Of a DNA stretch of 64,000 bases, positions 35,208-43,157 are shown piece by piece. The DNA is taken from positions 27,367 to 91,366 of IMG/VR virus record IMGVR_UViG_3300017991_000083; one strand, written 5' to 3'. The notes under the pieces are model-generated. The model searched no databases, had not been told where the DNA came from, and worked only from the letters and a program-made list of their open reading frames with translations. The translations under genes were made by a program, and so were the position numbers. How positions within the stretch are numbered: position 1 is the stretch's first letter; every line of letters begins with the position of its first letter. Source of the DNA: a virus.

Positions 35208-36689
35208 CTAGCCCAGGCCCCCGGGCTGCAGAAAGAGCTTGTTCAGGGCGCTCTCGCGCCTCGAGAGGTAACGCACGATCCCGAGCTCGACTTCGGTCTC
35301 ATCCAGACCCTCGAGGCCTGGCGAGGACATCAGAGCATCATGCGATACCATCTTGGCCGCCGCCGGCATCTGGCCCGTAGCGGCCAGGGTCGCGGCCATG
35401 TCGACCGGAATGAAGTCAGACGAGATGAACGGCGTGTCCGCCCACTCCTCGTCGATGCGATCGAGACCAAGCTCCTCGCGGATCATGTTGATTGTGAGAG
35501 CGCCTATCTTCCAGTAGATCTCGTGGATCTTGGCGAGCTCCTCTTCGTCCTTCTGCAGGAACGCACGCCAGTCGAGATAGACGTCCCTGTAGCCGAAGCC
35601 TAGGTCGGACCAGATGACTTCCTGGTTGAAGTGGTGCTTGAACAGGCGCAGGTGCGGCGCCACAGCGTCGCGCTTGAACTGCTCCGTCTGCTCCTGCGAG
35701 TTCAGCTTGCCCGTGGTCTGGTCGACGACCCCCAGGATGAACGGGGGGACGCCGTACATCGCCGCGATCTTGAGCATGAGAACACGGCTGTACTCCTGGT
35801 ACTGCATCTCGTTCTGTGTGTTGGCCACCTTGGCGAACTGGACGCCGCCGCCGGCCGTACCCAGGAGCAGGGGCCGGTGCGGGTTGCCACGGAGCTCGTG
35901 ATCCCACCACTGGCGTATCCGGGTCATGGCCTCATTCACGGTCCCGCTCGGCAGGCCACTGAACATGACAGCGAACCGCGGAGTGGCGTCGTTCGCGAAG
36001 AAGTCCAGGTTGTACTGCGATGCGTAGAGCTCCGCTGTCACCGTCTGGCGGAGACTCTCGAGCGGCGAGAGCGGGTAGATGCGCCCGGACTCGGGGTAGG
36101 CGTTCATGTAGATGAGCTCGTCGCTCGGGAACTTGGCGACGACCTTGCCGCCGCCGTCGACCTGGTGGTAGGCCTCGGCGAGGCTACGGAAGATGCCCCG
36201 GTTGTCGACGTTCAGCTTGACCGTCTGTGAGGGCACCGAATAGAGCTCGAACGGGGTCTTGGTCCCCTTTCCGCTGACGGCCTTGACGACCTCCATCGCG
36301 CCGGCGCCGTAGATGAGAGAGTCCTTCGTCACGCGCTGACGGATGGCGCTGAAGCTCTCCGTCGTCGCGTTCGGGTTCGCGATGAAGTCCTCGATCTCTT
36401 CCTTGTGGCGCAGCGTTTCGTCGGAGACCTTACCGCCCTTCCCCGGGACCACCTTGACGATCGGCTCGACTGAGACGATCCGATTCGTTGTCCTGTCGAC
36501 GCAGACGCGCACCCACACGTTCCCGACATACATCAGTCGCATCTCGACGTAGGACAGGCCCTTATAGAGCTGCTTCGTCGGGAGCTCCTGTGCGTGCGAG
36601 AACTCCGGACCTCCGATCACGCTCTCCTTGCCCGAAGTCGCCATCGCAGGCAGGGGCGCCCGCGCTTTCTTCAGTCCGAATGCTGGCAT
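35208..36689 (-). CDS. Portal protein (HK97 family), 493 aa
   Basis: Characteristic HK97-type portal sequence: YVGNVWVRVCVDRTTNRIVS near the start, LIYGAGAMEVV, IYMNAYPESGRIYPLSPLES, LDFFANDATPRFAVMFSG, and IAAMYGVPPFILGVVDQTTG followed by NSQEQTEQFKRDAV. The dodecamer forms the DNA channel and binds terminase. ATG 36689 has a GGAGCG site. It sits between the small membrane protein and the Mu F-like protein, in standard order terminase-portal-head protein-protease-capsid. Confidence 0.94.
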   Translation of the reverse strand: MPAFGLKKARAPLPAMATSGKESVIGGPEFSHAQELPTKQLYKGLSYVEMRLMYVGNVWVRVCVDRTTNRIVSVEPIVKVVPGKGGKVSDETLRHKEEIEDFIANPNATTESFSAIRQRVTKDSLIYGAGAMEVVKAVSGKGTKTPFELYSVPSQTVKLNVDNRGIFRSLAEAYHQVDGGGKVVAKFPSDELIYMNAYPESGRIYPLSPLESLRQTVTAELYASQYNLDFFANDATPRFAVMFSGLPSGTVNEAMTRIRQWWDHELRGNPHRPLLLGTAGGGVQFAKVANTQNEMQYQEYSRVLMLKIAAMYGVPPFILGVVDQTTGKLNSQEQTEQFKRDAVAPHLRLFKHHFNQEVIWSDLGFGYRDVYLDWRAFLQKDEEELAKIHEIYWKIGALTINMIREELGLDRIDEEWADTPFISSDFIPVDMAATLAATGQMPAAAKMVSHDALMSSPGLEGLDETEVELGIVRYLSRRESALNKLFLQPGGLG

Positions 36690-36702
36690 CTACATCACGC
36701 TC

Positions 36703-37095
36703 CTATTCAGCCCCGAGATGCTGGTTCATCCAGATGATAACCAGCAGAGCCGGCACGCAGCACAGGGCCACGATCCACTGATTCCCGCCTGTCTCCAGGG
36801 CCCGCCAAAGGGCCTGGATCATTGTGGCCACAACCGATATCGCGGCCAGCAGAGTGAAGACGGATGTCGCCGCAGTCCCGATGCCGATGATGACCTCCCA
36901 CACACCAGAGGCCTTCTTGCCGAACACTGCGAGTGCCGCAGCGATGTTCTTCTTGCGGGCTTCCTTCTTCTGCGCCTGGGCCTTGGCCCGTTTCTCGCGC
37001 TTCAGGCGCTTCCTGTTCTCGATGCAGGTAGAGCAGGTGCAGTCCGGGGCATGTGCGCCAGGGAACTGCTCGTCGGCTGTACTAGGTGTCTCCAT
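36703..37095 (-). CDS. Membrane protein with N-terminal Cys motif, 130 aa
   Basis: Residues 17-26 hold CTCSTC, followed by a very basic helix (RKRLKREKRAKAQAQKKEAR). Two transmembrane helices follow (about 62-88 and 102-124). It is placed between the terminase group and portal but has no head-protein features. Possibly a membrane-bound helper. ATG 37095 overlaps the methyltransferase end, with GAGGAGG upstream. Confidence 0.62.
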   Translation of the reverse strand: METPSTADEQFPGAHAPDCTCSTCIENRKRLKREKRAKAQAQKKEARKKNIAAALAVFGKKASGVWEVIIGIGTAATSVFTLLAAISVVATMIQALWRALETGGNQWIVALCCVPALLVIIWMNQHLGAE

Positions 37096-37744
37096 CGATG
37101 TCCTCCTCCCCCTCTTCGTCTCCCGGCTCCGGCTCCGGCTCCGGTGCGGCCTCCGGCTTCTGTATCCACCAGATCTGACGCTGCCAGGCGTCCTTGCCCT
37201 TCCGGAGCTCGTCGAGCCTCGCACGTGATGTCGTGTCGGGCAGGAGCCCGATGTCCAGACGGTGCATCGCGGCGAAGGCGCGGACGGCCTCCTCGATCTC
37301 GGGGTAGCGTGCGAAGTCGTGGCCGGCCAGGATGCCCCCGGGCCTGACGACACTCCACCAGGCACTGAGGACCCGGCGGTAGATCGGCTTGTTGTAGAAG
37401 TAGTCGATGTAGACGACGTCGGCGGCGTCCGGATGGGAGAACTGCCGGGCCTCGAGTCCGTCCAGGCGATGGATCTGGAACGCGGCCTCGTCTCTCTTCA
37501 GGGCCTCGGCCTTGACGTGCTCGTACATGGCATCCATGCGCTGACGCTCGCCTACGGTGTCACAGTTCGGGTGAGGGGCCCAGGGGTCGATGAGGACGAA
37601 ATGGGCGCCCTCCCAACCCCGATCGTAGAGGCCGAACGAGAGCTCGCCCTCGAGGACCCCGAGCTCAACTAGGACAGGCTCTGACTTGCCCGTCGATTCC
37701 AACAGTGAACCTACGCTCTCCCACTTCGTCTGCAGCGCTCCCAT
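37082..37744 (-). CDS. Class I methyltransferase-like protein, 220 aa
   Basis: VLVELGVLEGELSFGL (residues 24-39) fits the SAM loop in the TylF/MT24 group; ADVVYIDYFYNKPIYRRVLS and VRPGGILAGHDFARYPE match the strand 4 and 5 regions. Such enzymes methylate sugars or act near oxidised sugars. The C-terminus is a Pro/Glu repeat (PEPEPEPGDEEGEED). It overlaps the terminase C-terminus by 80 bases in another frame, yet both proteins look real. A similar enzyme is at 3414-4025. Confidence 0.75.
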   Translation of the reverse strand: MGALQTKWESVGSLLESTGKSEPVLVELGVLEGELSFGLYDRGWEGAHFVLIDPWAPHPNCDTVGERQRMDAMYEHVKAEALKRDEAAFQIHRLDGLEARQFSHPDAADVVYIDYFYNKPIYRRVLSAWWSVVRPGGILAGHDFARYPEIEEAVRAFAAMHRLDIGLLPDTTSRARLDELRKGKDAWQRQIWWIQKPEAAPEPEPEPGDEEGEEDIDGDT

Positions 37745-39467
37745 TGTCGCTATCCCCCTCTAGGGCCCCGAAATAGATGTCAGGGTCAAGGTGTATATCG
37801 TTCTCGATCTTGAAAGCAACAGCCGCGAGTCCGTCCGCGACGTCTTTGCTGCCTTTCAGTACTCCCTCTGTCGACTGACGCTCGTAGCTGAAGTCGGGAT
37901 GGTCGACCTTGTCCCCGCGCCTCTCGAGCTCTCTGAGCTCTCTCTGCAGGATGGGATGCGGATAGAACCGGATGAGGCCCTGGTAGAGCTTAGACTTCAT
38001 GGTGTCGTAGGGGGCCATCGACTTGTCGACACTGAGGGTACTGGCATCGATGCCGTGCCGTATGATGTCCTGGATGCTGTCAATCGACTGGAACCCGTCG
38101 AAGGTCACGTAGAGGATGTTGAACCCGTACATGGTCTTCAGGCGATAGACGAGCTGGCGGACCTCCATGAAATCGACCTCGCTCCCCGACTCCGACGTGA
38201 TCTGGAGCGCCAGGTCGATCTTGACTCCCTTGCGGGGCGTCTTCGGGTCGCTGTCGAGATTGCTCGTGATGTCGATGCCAAGCTCCAGGAGCTCGTCGAC
38301 GGTCCGCTGATCGTAGTGCGCGAACATCTGTTCTGCGTGCGCCATCACGAACGACGCGGCGTCACCGCGCTCTTTCGTCTTCCCTTTCGCGAGGTCGATA
38401 TGGACAACGTAGTGCCGGCCGAGCGAGCCCCTGAACCAGTCCTTGAACCCGATCGAACCGGGGCTGTCAGTAGACAGCAGGTCGCCCAGGATAGGATTCT
38501 CGCCATCGACCGCCTGCGGGATCGTCTGGCGCCGGCGGATGTAGCCTCCGATGTGGCCCTCGCCCTTGCACTCGAACGCCATCTGAGCACCCTCGGGATC
38601 CTCAGCGTACTCCTCTGCGAGGCCCTGGCGGTCGACGCCCAGGTTCACTTCCCAGGTCGCGTGATGAGACGAGAACACGTGGGGCTTGCTCTTGCCCTGC
38701 TTGAACAGGATCTCCATCAGGTCGTTATCGTGGTACTTGTAGGAGAGCAGGCACAGCTTCCCGTGCCCGCGGGAGAACCGGGACGTGATCGTACGCCTGA
38801 GCGCCTTGTACAGGTCCATCCCCTTCTTGACTCGGAAGGACCCGACCTCGTCCATGACAGCGAACAGGATGTTCAGGCCCTCGCCGGTGTACTTCTCGCT
38901 GTTCAGGGAGTGCGCCGTGATGCCGCGGGGGAAATTGATCTCGAGCTTCTTGCTATCCTTGCCTTCCTCGAGATCGACACCCTGCTCGGCGAACCAGTTC
39001 TGGCCCGTCTTCGGGTTCTTCGTGGCCTTGAGGATGCCCTTCAGGTTCGCGAAGAAGACGTCCTTGGCGAGCTTCGCGTTGATCGAGACGTTGACCAGGT
39101 CCAGCGGACTGCCCTTGGCCAGGCCGAGATGCTCCGCCGGCGACCGCATACAGAGCAGTCGGTAGATGACGTAGGCGAACAGCTTGGCGTTCGTCCGGTC
39201 CTTGCCCGAGCCCTTGCCCCAAAAGGCGTGCGCCTCCTGGATGTCAGTAGACCATTCGTAAGGGTCAGTCCCCAGGACGGCGTCGCAGTATTCCTGCTGC
39301 AGCGGGTACATCGGCTCGTGGAGAAAGTCGCGGAAGAACGTGCGGGAGTCTACTGGCTTCTCGTGCCAGAGCTCGTCAGAGTCCTTGGGCAGAGACCCAA
39401 ATGCGGACGCCAGAAGGGATTTGGTGGCCCGACGGACGTCGACGTCCGTCTTCTGTGCCCTCGGCAT
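37665..39467 (-). CDS. Large terminase subunit (TerL), 600 aa
   Basis: ATPase: Walker A-like FWGKGSGKDRT (about residues 83-93), Walker B ILFAVMDEVGSF (about 198-209). Nuclease: VHIDLAKGKTKERGDAASF with the first Asp, YVTFDGFQSID with the second, and KDVADGLAA with the third, as in RNase H-type terminases. It packages DNA through the portal. ATG 39467 follows GGGGGC and lies downstream of the strongest late promoter. No small terminase is recognised, although 39567-39953 and 41292-41633 are candidates by position. Confidence 0.93.
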   Translation of the reverse strand: MPRAQKTDVDVRRATKSLLASAFGSLPKDSDELWHEKPVDSRTFFRDFLHEPMYPLQQEYCDAVLGTDPYEWSTDIQEAHAFWGKGSGKDRTNAKLFAYVIYRLLCMRSPAEHLGLAKGSPLDLVNVSINAKLAKDVFFANLKGILKATKNPKTGQNWFAEQGVDLEEGKDSKKLEINFPRGITAHSLNSEKYTGEGLNILFAVMDEVGSFRVKKGMDLYKALRRTITSRFSRGHGKLCLLSYKYHDNDLMEILFKQGKSKPHVFSSHHATWEVNLGVDRQGLAEEYAEDPEGAQMAFECKGEGHIGGYIRRRQTIPQAVDGENPILGDLLSTDSPGSIGFKDWFRGSLGRHYVVHIDLAKGKTKERGDAASFVMAHAEQMFAHYDQRTVDELLELGIDITSNLDSDPKTPRKGVKIDLALQITSESGSEVDFMEVRQLVYRLKTMYGFNILYVTFDGFQSIDSIQDIIRHGIDASTLSVDKSMAPYDTMKSKLYQGLIRFYPHPILQRELRELERRGDKVDHPDFSYERQSTEGVLKGSKDVADGLAAVAFKIENDIHLDPDIYFGALEGDSDNGSAADEVGERRFTVGIDGQVRACPS

Positions 39468-39512
39468 GAAGCCCCCTGCTACGCTGAGGCCGGATCCAGT
39501 GTCGTCGGCCGC

Positions 39513-39565
39513 AGTATAACAGGGGGCAACAAGGGTGCAAACTGAAAGTGCTCAGATGTTGAACA
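39513..39565 (-). promoter_or_regulatory. Late promoter 1 (terminase block): TTTGCA-17-TATACT, box and dyad
   Basis: Minus strand: dyad TGTTCA-N5-TGAGCA (39565-39549), box AGCACTTTCAGTTTGC (39552-39537), -35 TTTGCA (39541-39536), 17 bp, -10 TATACT (39518-39513) with an upstream TG. This is the best sigma-70 promoter in the structural region. The dyad sits just upstream of the -35, where an activator would touch RNA polymerase. Confidence 0.75.
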
Positions 39566-39566
39566 G

Positions 39567-39953
39567 CTACTTCGGCAGTTCTATCTCGAGCTTCGCGAAA
39601 GCGATGGTCCTCATGTCGTTCAGATGATTCCAGAGAGTAGCCTGGACGTCGGGACTGTCTCTCTCTGCATCCTTCGGTCGCAGGCCCGTCCGCCAGAGCT
39701 CGTCCATCAGCATCTGCGCCTCATCTTCCGTGAGAACGAACGCCGGTCTGGATATCTCCATAGGGTCCGTCTCGCGGACGGCGAAGGACGTCACCGTAAG
39801 CATCCGACGGACGCCGTCACCCATGACCTGCCGCATACCGAAGAAGAACTCGTAACCGTCTGAGGCGAAGTTGTAGTTGGCATGGAGTCTGAGCCTGACG
39901 CCCGGCTCCGACTTCATCGTTCCCTGGATGGTGTCCCTGTAAGGCTCGCTCAT
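39567..39953 (-). CDS. Hypothetical protein, 128 aa
   Basis: ATG 39953 has an AAGGGGGCGC site. The text is beta then helix: VRLRLHANYNFASDGYEFFFG, then FVLTEDEAQMLMDELWRTGLRP, a phrase common in small phage proteins of unknown role. It ends just before the late promoter that serves the terminase. It could belong to the early or middle gene set. Function unknown. Confidence 0.72.
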   Translation of the reverse strand: MSEPYRDTIQGTMKSEPGVRLRLHANYNFASDGYEFFFGMRQVMGDGVRRMLTVTSFAVRETDPMEISRPAFVLTEDEAQMLMDELWRTGLRPKDAERDSPDVQATLWNHLNDMRTIAFAKLEIELPK

Positions 39954-40040
39954 CAGCGCCCCCTTTTGACTCACCCGTTTGACATAACCGCTGTTATGTA
40001 CAAGAAGCGGGCGATTTTGTGACAATACATCCTGTCGGCT
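39954..40040 (-). promoter_or_regulatory. Candidate promoter with operator dyad
   Basis: This AT-richer gap has a dyad ACATAAC-N4-GTTATGT (39982-39999) overlapping a TACATA -10 candidate (40000-39995). A TTGTCA -35 candidate lies at 40025-40020, but the spacer is long (19 bp). The layout suits a repressible promoter for the 39953 gene. Confidence 0.45.
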
Positions 40041-40325
40041 CTACGGTATCGTCGTTCGGTGCCGATCCGCGAGCTCGGCGGTCTTCCCCTTGTTCCAGCC
40101 GCTCACACGCGAGAAGTAGCCCGTGACCCGCGTGATCTGCGTCACGTCCTTGCCCTGGGCCGTCGACTTCAGGATGGTCTCGGCACCGTTCTCCTCGACG
40201 GCCTTGAACGTGACATGGGTCAGGGTCTGGAATCTGTCGTTCTTGATGAGGATGCCCTTGTCGTCCATCTGGTAGTCCAGATGACTTGCAGCGTCAATGA
40301 TGTCTTGCAGCTCCGCGAGTTCCAT
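40041..40325 (-). CDS. NRDD-motif small protein, 94 aa
   Basis: The C-terminal text ITRVTGYFSRVSGWNKGKTA followed by ELADRHR matches the end of anaerobic ribonucleotide reductase (NRDD), the region TGY..R...WN.GK..E..DR. The catalytic barrel and the glycyl-radical site are absent, so it is only a fragment-like domain. Similar short phage proteins are often labelled NrdD. The N-terminal 55 residues are a helix and beta strands. ATG 40325 has an AGAGG site. Confidence 0.6.
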   Translation of the reverse strand: MELAELQDIIDAASHLDYQMDDKGILIKNDRFQTLTHVTFKAVEENGAETILKSTAQGKDVTQITRVTGYFSRVSGWNKGKTAELADRHRTTIP

Positions 40326-40332
40326 GATGCCT

Positions 40333-40500
40333 CTACTTGCTGAAGTCGTGCCTGTCACGGAGCGAGTCTATCGCCCGCTGGATCTCATCGACCTCGGCCT
40401 GACGACCGAACCTCTTAGCCTTTGCCAGCTTCCTTCGGAGCCGCCTGAGCTCCGTCTCCTTGTCCTGCACTCTCTCCGCCGTCGTGATTCTCTTCCCCAT
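40333..40500 (-). CDS. Small basic helical protein, 55 aa
   Basis: A short gene found by reading between its neighbours: 55 codons from ATG 40500 to a TAG whose bases lead directly into the next gene's AGAGG site. The protein is one charged helix (KETELRRLRRKLAKAKRFGR). It overlaps the end of the sulfotransferase-like gene by 86 bases in another frame. An earlier in-frame ATG at 40509 is possible. Function unknown. Confidence 0.6.
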   Translation of the reverse strand: MGKRITTAERVQDKETELRRLRRKLAKAKRFGRQAEVDEIQRAIDSLRDRHDFSK

Positions 40501-41311
40501 TCGGCGCATGTGTCGTCAACTCCTCAATCCTGAACGGACGCCCCGTGGCGACCGCCTTGGATATCTGCCTGTATATCCTCATCAGCGCATCGAGCTCTTC
40601 CGGGGCATCGCCGTGGACTCTGGCGGCCGGCAGCGCTCCCCGGAAATGCCGGTATTGCGGCTGATAGAGATTGCCGGCCGAGACGCGCATGTGCCCTGTC
40701 CCGAGCCGATCTGCGAGTTCCTCCATCGCCAGGTCGAAATGATGCCGCTTGCCCGACCCCGCGTCGATCGCCATCCATCGGTCCGTCTCGAGCGTGCTCA
40801 GGAACCACATGGCGCGAGCGTTGTAGAAGCGCCAGAGGTCCAGGCCTTGGCCCAGGTCCATGCCCCATGCACGCTGCAGGGACAGGGCCACTTCGGCCGG
40901 CGACCGGACAACGTAGATCACCTGGATGTTCTCGGGCTTGTAGACCTCGAGCGCGGCCGCGTACCAGTAGGGGATCAGCACACAGAGCCGGGGATCCTTG
41001 ATGACGCTGACCTTGTGCTTCGCGAACTTACGAACGACCCCCATGATGCAGTCGCGCTGAACGCACGTGACCATCGGGGGCTGTTGTACCTTGCGCCAGC
41101 TCGTGCCGGACGCCTCGAGGATACGTTCGTTGAGGCGATACACCTTCTTAGACTCGAAGTAACCGGGCACGTTTCTGTCGTTCGCCGCGAGGAGATCGGC
41201 CCCCTCGGCAACGAACGCGCCCAGGCAGAGCTGCACCATCCGCGTGATGCAGCTCGTCAACGAACGGTGCATTCCTACGACGAACACGAGCTTATTCGAG
41301 CTCTTCGTCAT
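40415..41311 (-). CDS. Sulfotransferase-like P-loop protein, 298 aa
   Basis: KLVFVVGMHRSLTSCITRMV at residues 7-26 is the 5'-phosphosulfate loop in the form GMHRSxTS found in bacterial sulfotransferases; VSVIKDPRLCVLIPYW and IQVIYVVRSPAEVALSLQRA supply the family's KDPR and 3'-phosphate RxP..S motifs. It probably moves sulfate from PAPS to a sugar. The loop has Leu where Gly is usual (RSLTS for RSGTS), which may change activity. The last 40 residues are low complexity. A second sulfotransferase-like gene is at 43658-44299. Confidence 0.82.
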   Translation of the reverse strand: MTKSSNKLVFVVGMHRSLTSCITRMVQLCLGAFVAEGADLLAANDRNVPGYFESKKVYRLNERILEASGTSWRKVQQPPMVTCVQRDCIMGVVRKFAKHKVSVIKDPRLCVLIPYWYAAALEVYKPENIQVIYVVRSPAEVALSLQRAWGMDLGQGLDLWRFYNARAMWFLSTLETDRWMAIDAGSGKRHHFDLAMEELADRLGTGHMRVSAGNLYQPQYRHFRGALPAARVHGDAPEELDALMRIYRQISKAVATGRPFRIEELTTHAPNGEENHDGGESAGQGDGAQAAPKEAGKG

Positions 41312-41633
41312 CGTCCTCTTCCGCTGACGGCTCTATCACGCCGGCGTCCTCGAGCTCCTTCTGCACAAGGATCTTGAAGGCGTCGAGGTCGAACGCGCCG
41401 GACTCCGCCAGCTCACCCGCGATCTTCTCGAGCATCTCTTTCTGCGACTCGAGCCGGCCTATCGTGATCTTGAGCGAGAGCGCGGTCCGATTGGCCCGAA
41501 GGATACGGGACTCCAGCTCCGCGACATTCCGGGCCAGTGCGATCTCGGCCTGTCCTCCAGACAGTTTCTCCTTGTCCTTCGGGGGCTGCTTCCGACGCCG
41601 CGCCTCCGAATCTCGCTTCTTCCCTAGAGCCAT
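41292..41633 (-). CDS. Coiled-coil protein, 113 aa
   Basis: A basic N-terminal 25 residues (KKRDSEARRRKQPPKDKEK), a helix with heptads (about 30-75, VAELESRILRANRTALSLKI), and an acidic tail (EEDDDEELE). ATG 41633 has GGGAGGGG. Size and layout would allow a small terminase but the DNA-binding fold is not visible. Overlaps the next gene by 20 bases. Confidence 0.65.
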   Translation of the reverse strand: MALGKKRDSEARRRKQPPKDKEKLSGGQAEIALARNVAELESRILRANRTALSLKITIGRLESQKEMLEKIAGELAESGAFDLDAFKILVQKELEDAGVIEPSAEEDDDEELE

Positions 41634-41723
41634 ATCCCCTCCCGATGTAGCAGGGGCCGCCGTCGCTCGTCGTGCCCGATCCTTTCGGCAAGCTCGAGAG
41701 CGCCCCGTCAGGGACGACGGCCC
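41634..41723. other. Intergenic inverted repeat
   Basis: An 8-bp inverted repeat (AGGGGCCG at 41652-41659 and CGGCCCCT at 41718-41725) encloses the gap and includes the stop region of the upstream gene. A neighbouring CGTCG/CGACG pair extends it with a bulge. Similar long-range stems bracket the gap at 42.5-42.6 kb. It may insulate or stabilise mRNA; no promoter is seen. Confidence 0.35.
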
Positions 41724-42119
41724 CTAAGGCGTCAGCCTACTGGACTCCTGGAGCATGATGTACTGCGCGATGACCTGGCTCTCCCCGTCCGCGTCGACAT
41801 TCGCCAGGGCTCCGAGACGGAGCTTGGCACCGGCGTTGTAGCGGTACTGCGGCGAGACGTCGACGTAGGACGCGGGCGGGACAGTGATCGTCTCGATATC
41901 GACCCACCCTGCACCTGTGTCCTCCTGAATCGTGTACTGCATCGCCACAGACCCGCCGTTGATGACAAGCAGGGTGTGGATCAGGGTCTTCCGCGGGAGA
42001 GTGACGTTGAAGATGATAGCCGGGCCGGCGGTCGGGTTCGCGACAGCCGGCGGCGAGTACATCTTTGTGAGCCCTACTTCCGCGAGCCAGTCGAACAGAG
42101 TGTTCCGATCGAATCCCAC
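41724..42119 (-). CDS. Beta-rich protein, possible virion decoration, 131 aa
   Basis: GTG 42119 has an ideal TAGGAGGT site. After a helical N-terminus, most of the chain is beta: AIIFNVTLPRKTLIHTLLVI, GGSVAMQYTIQEDTGAGWVD, and VPPASYVDVSPQYRYNAG, a pattern of small jelly-roll virion proteins. No catalytic residues stand out. It is outside the main head block, so the assignment is tentative. Confidence 0.62.
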   Translation of the reverse strand: MGFDRNTLFDWLAEVGLTKMYSPPAVANPTAGPAIIFNVTLPRKTLIHTLLVINGGSVAMQYTIQEDTGAGWVDIETITVPPASYVDVSPQYRYNAGAKLRLGALANVDADGESQVIAQYIMLQESSRLTP

Positions 42120-42129
42120 AGGATACCTC

Positions 42130-42501
42130 CTACATCAGTCCGAAGAACGCAAGGATTCTCCAGAGCAGAAGAGCCCCGGAGATGATGACGAGGGCCGCCC
42201 CCAACGAGTTGAGCCGGTTCCCTTCGTCAATGACACTAGGCTCGTCGCGCCAGGTCAGCCGCGGCGCACCCTCGTCAACGATCACTGGCCGCCCACGAAA
42301 CATCCCGACACAGCCGCGCATCGAGTTGGCCTTGGGGCTGAAATTGGCCCGCGAGACGAACCCGACGTCACAGATAAGGTCGAAGTACTGATCCGGCGTA
42401 AGGTAGAGCGGGTCCCGCGGCCCCCCGTAACGGAGCTGAGGATACCTCTCGAGCGCGGTGCCCTTTGTCGTTGTGCGAGCGAGCCCGAACCGGACTGCCA
42501 C
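42130..42501 (-). CDS. Protein with C-terminal membrane helix, 123 aa
   Basis: GTG 42501 has a GGGGGC site. The first 95 residues are soluble-looking (RYPQLRYGGPRDPLYLTPDQ). Residues about 98-120 form one transmembrane helix (LGAALVIISGALLLWRILAF). It is probably tail-anchored in the inner membrane with the N-terminus in the cytoplasm. Family unknown. Confidence 0.6.
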   Translation of the reverse strand: MAVRFGLARTTTKGTALERYPQLRYGGPRDPLYLTPDQYFDLICDVGFVSRANFSPKANSMRGCVGMFRGRPVIVDEGAPRLTWRDEPSVIDEGNRLNSLGAALVIISGALLLWRILAFFGLM

Positions 42502-42633
42502 TGCGTTGCCCCCTAGAGGAAACGGGGGAGTCGGCGGGTCCTAGAAGGTGGGGGTCCCATGTCCAGCGTCTAGGAGATGAATTGCGAGAGCTGACCGGAG
42601 TGGTCAGGTGGGAGCCGACTCCCCCTACATCAG
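42502..42633. other. Intergenic gap with 12-bp inverted repeat
   Basis: GGGGGAGTCGGC at 42524-42535 pairs perfectly with GCCGACTCCCCC at 42614-42625, looping out about 78 bases that contain a smaller TGACC/GGTCA hairpin. No gene fits. It could be a termination or RNA-stability structure after the secreted-protein gene. Confidence 0.45.
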
Positions 42634-43143
42634 CTATCGGTTCGCGGTCTTCTGCCGCTCGACGTTGCCTTGATCGAATGAAAGATCGACGATGCTCGCC
42701 ATGAAGCCGAAAGACACATCGCGCTCCGCGAAATCGTACCTCAGATACGGGCCCACGTTCACTCCGAAGTAGTCTGCCCAACTCACTTCGATCCCCATGT
42801 CTCGTAGGTTCCCGAGATCGTAAGTGAGGCCGAGCACACCCGCAACGGGACCGTGTGCCTCCGTCTTCTCGTCGACATCGATCTCGGCGCCGCCCTCGAG
42901 TGTTACCTTCCGGTAGCCGAGTATCGGGACCGTCAAGTACGGCGTGAACTCCTCCGTCTCGAAACTGAATAGCCCGCCGGAACGCAGCGACAACTGCCCG
43001 TACCAGTCATCGAATGCACTCGCAGGCTCCGCCTCTGCCGACTCCGCCGCCGGCGCCTCGTCCTCTGCCCAGGCGACTACCACTGGACACATCGCCAGGA
43101 GCGCCGCCAGGATCAGAACGAGCCAACAAGACAAGCGAACCAT
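42634..43143 (-). CDS. Secreted beta-barrel-like outer membrane protein, 169 aa
   Basis: Residues 1-27 are a classical signal peptide (MVRLSCWLVLILAALLAMCP; cleavage after AWA near 27). After an Ala/Glu-rich linker the chain alternates aromatic and polar residues in strands (WYGQLSLRSGGLFSFE; TPYLTVPILGYRKVTLEGG; GVNVGPYLRYDF; SFGFMASIVDLSF), like small outer-membrane barrels. This points to a Gram-negative host and a role at the surface, such as superinfection exclusion. ATG 43143 follows GGAGGGAG. Confidence 0.7.
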   Translation of the reverse strand: MVRLSCWLVLILAALLAMCPVVVAWAEDEAPAAESAEAEPASAFDDWYGQLSLRSGGLFSFETEEFTPYLTVPILGYRKVTLEGGAEIDVDEKTEAHGPVAGVLGLTYDLGNLRDMGIEVSWADYFGVNVGPYLRYDFAERDVSFGFMASIVDLSFDQGNVERQKTANR

Positions 43144-43157
43144 CTCTCCCTCCTCCG

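Noticed and set aside
36703-37365. Longer N-terminal form of the 130-residue membrane protein
   Set aside because: The added 90 residues are Ser/Arg/Pro shadow of the methyltransferase gene; the internal ATG at 37095 has a good ribosome site.
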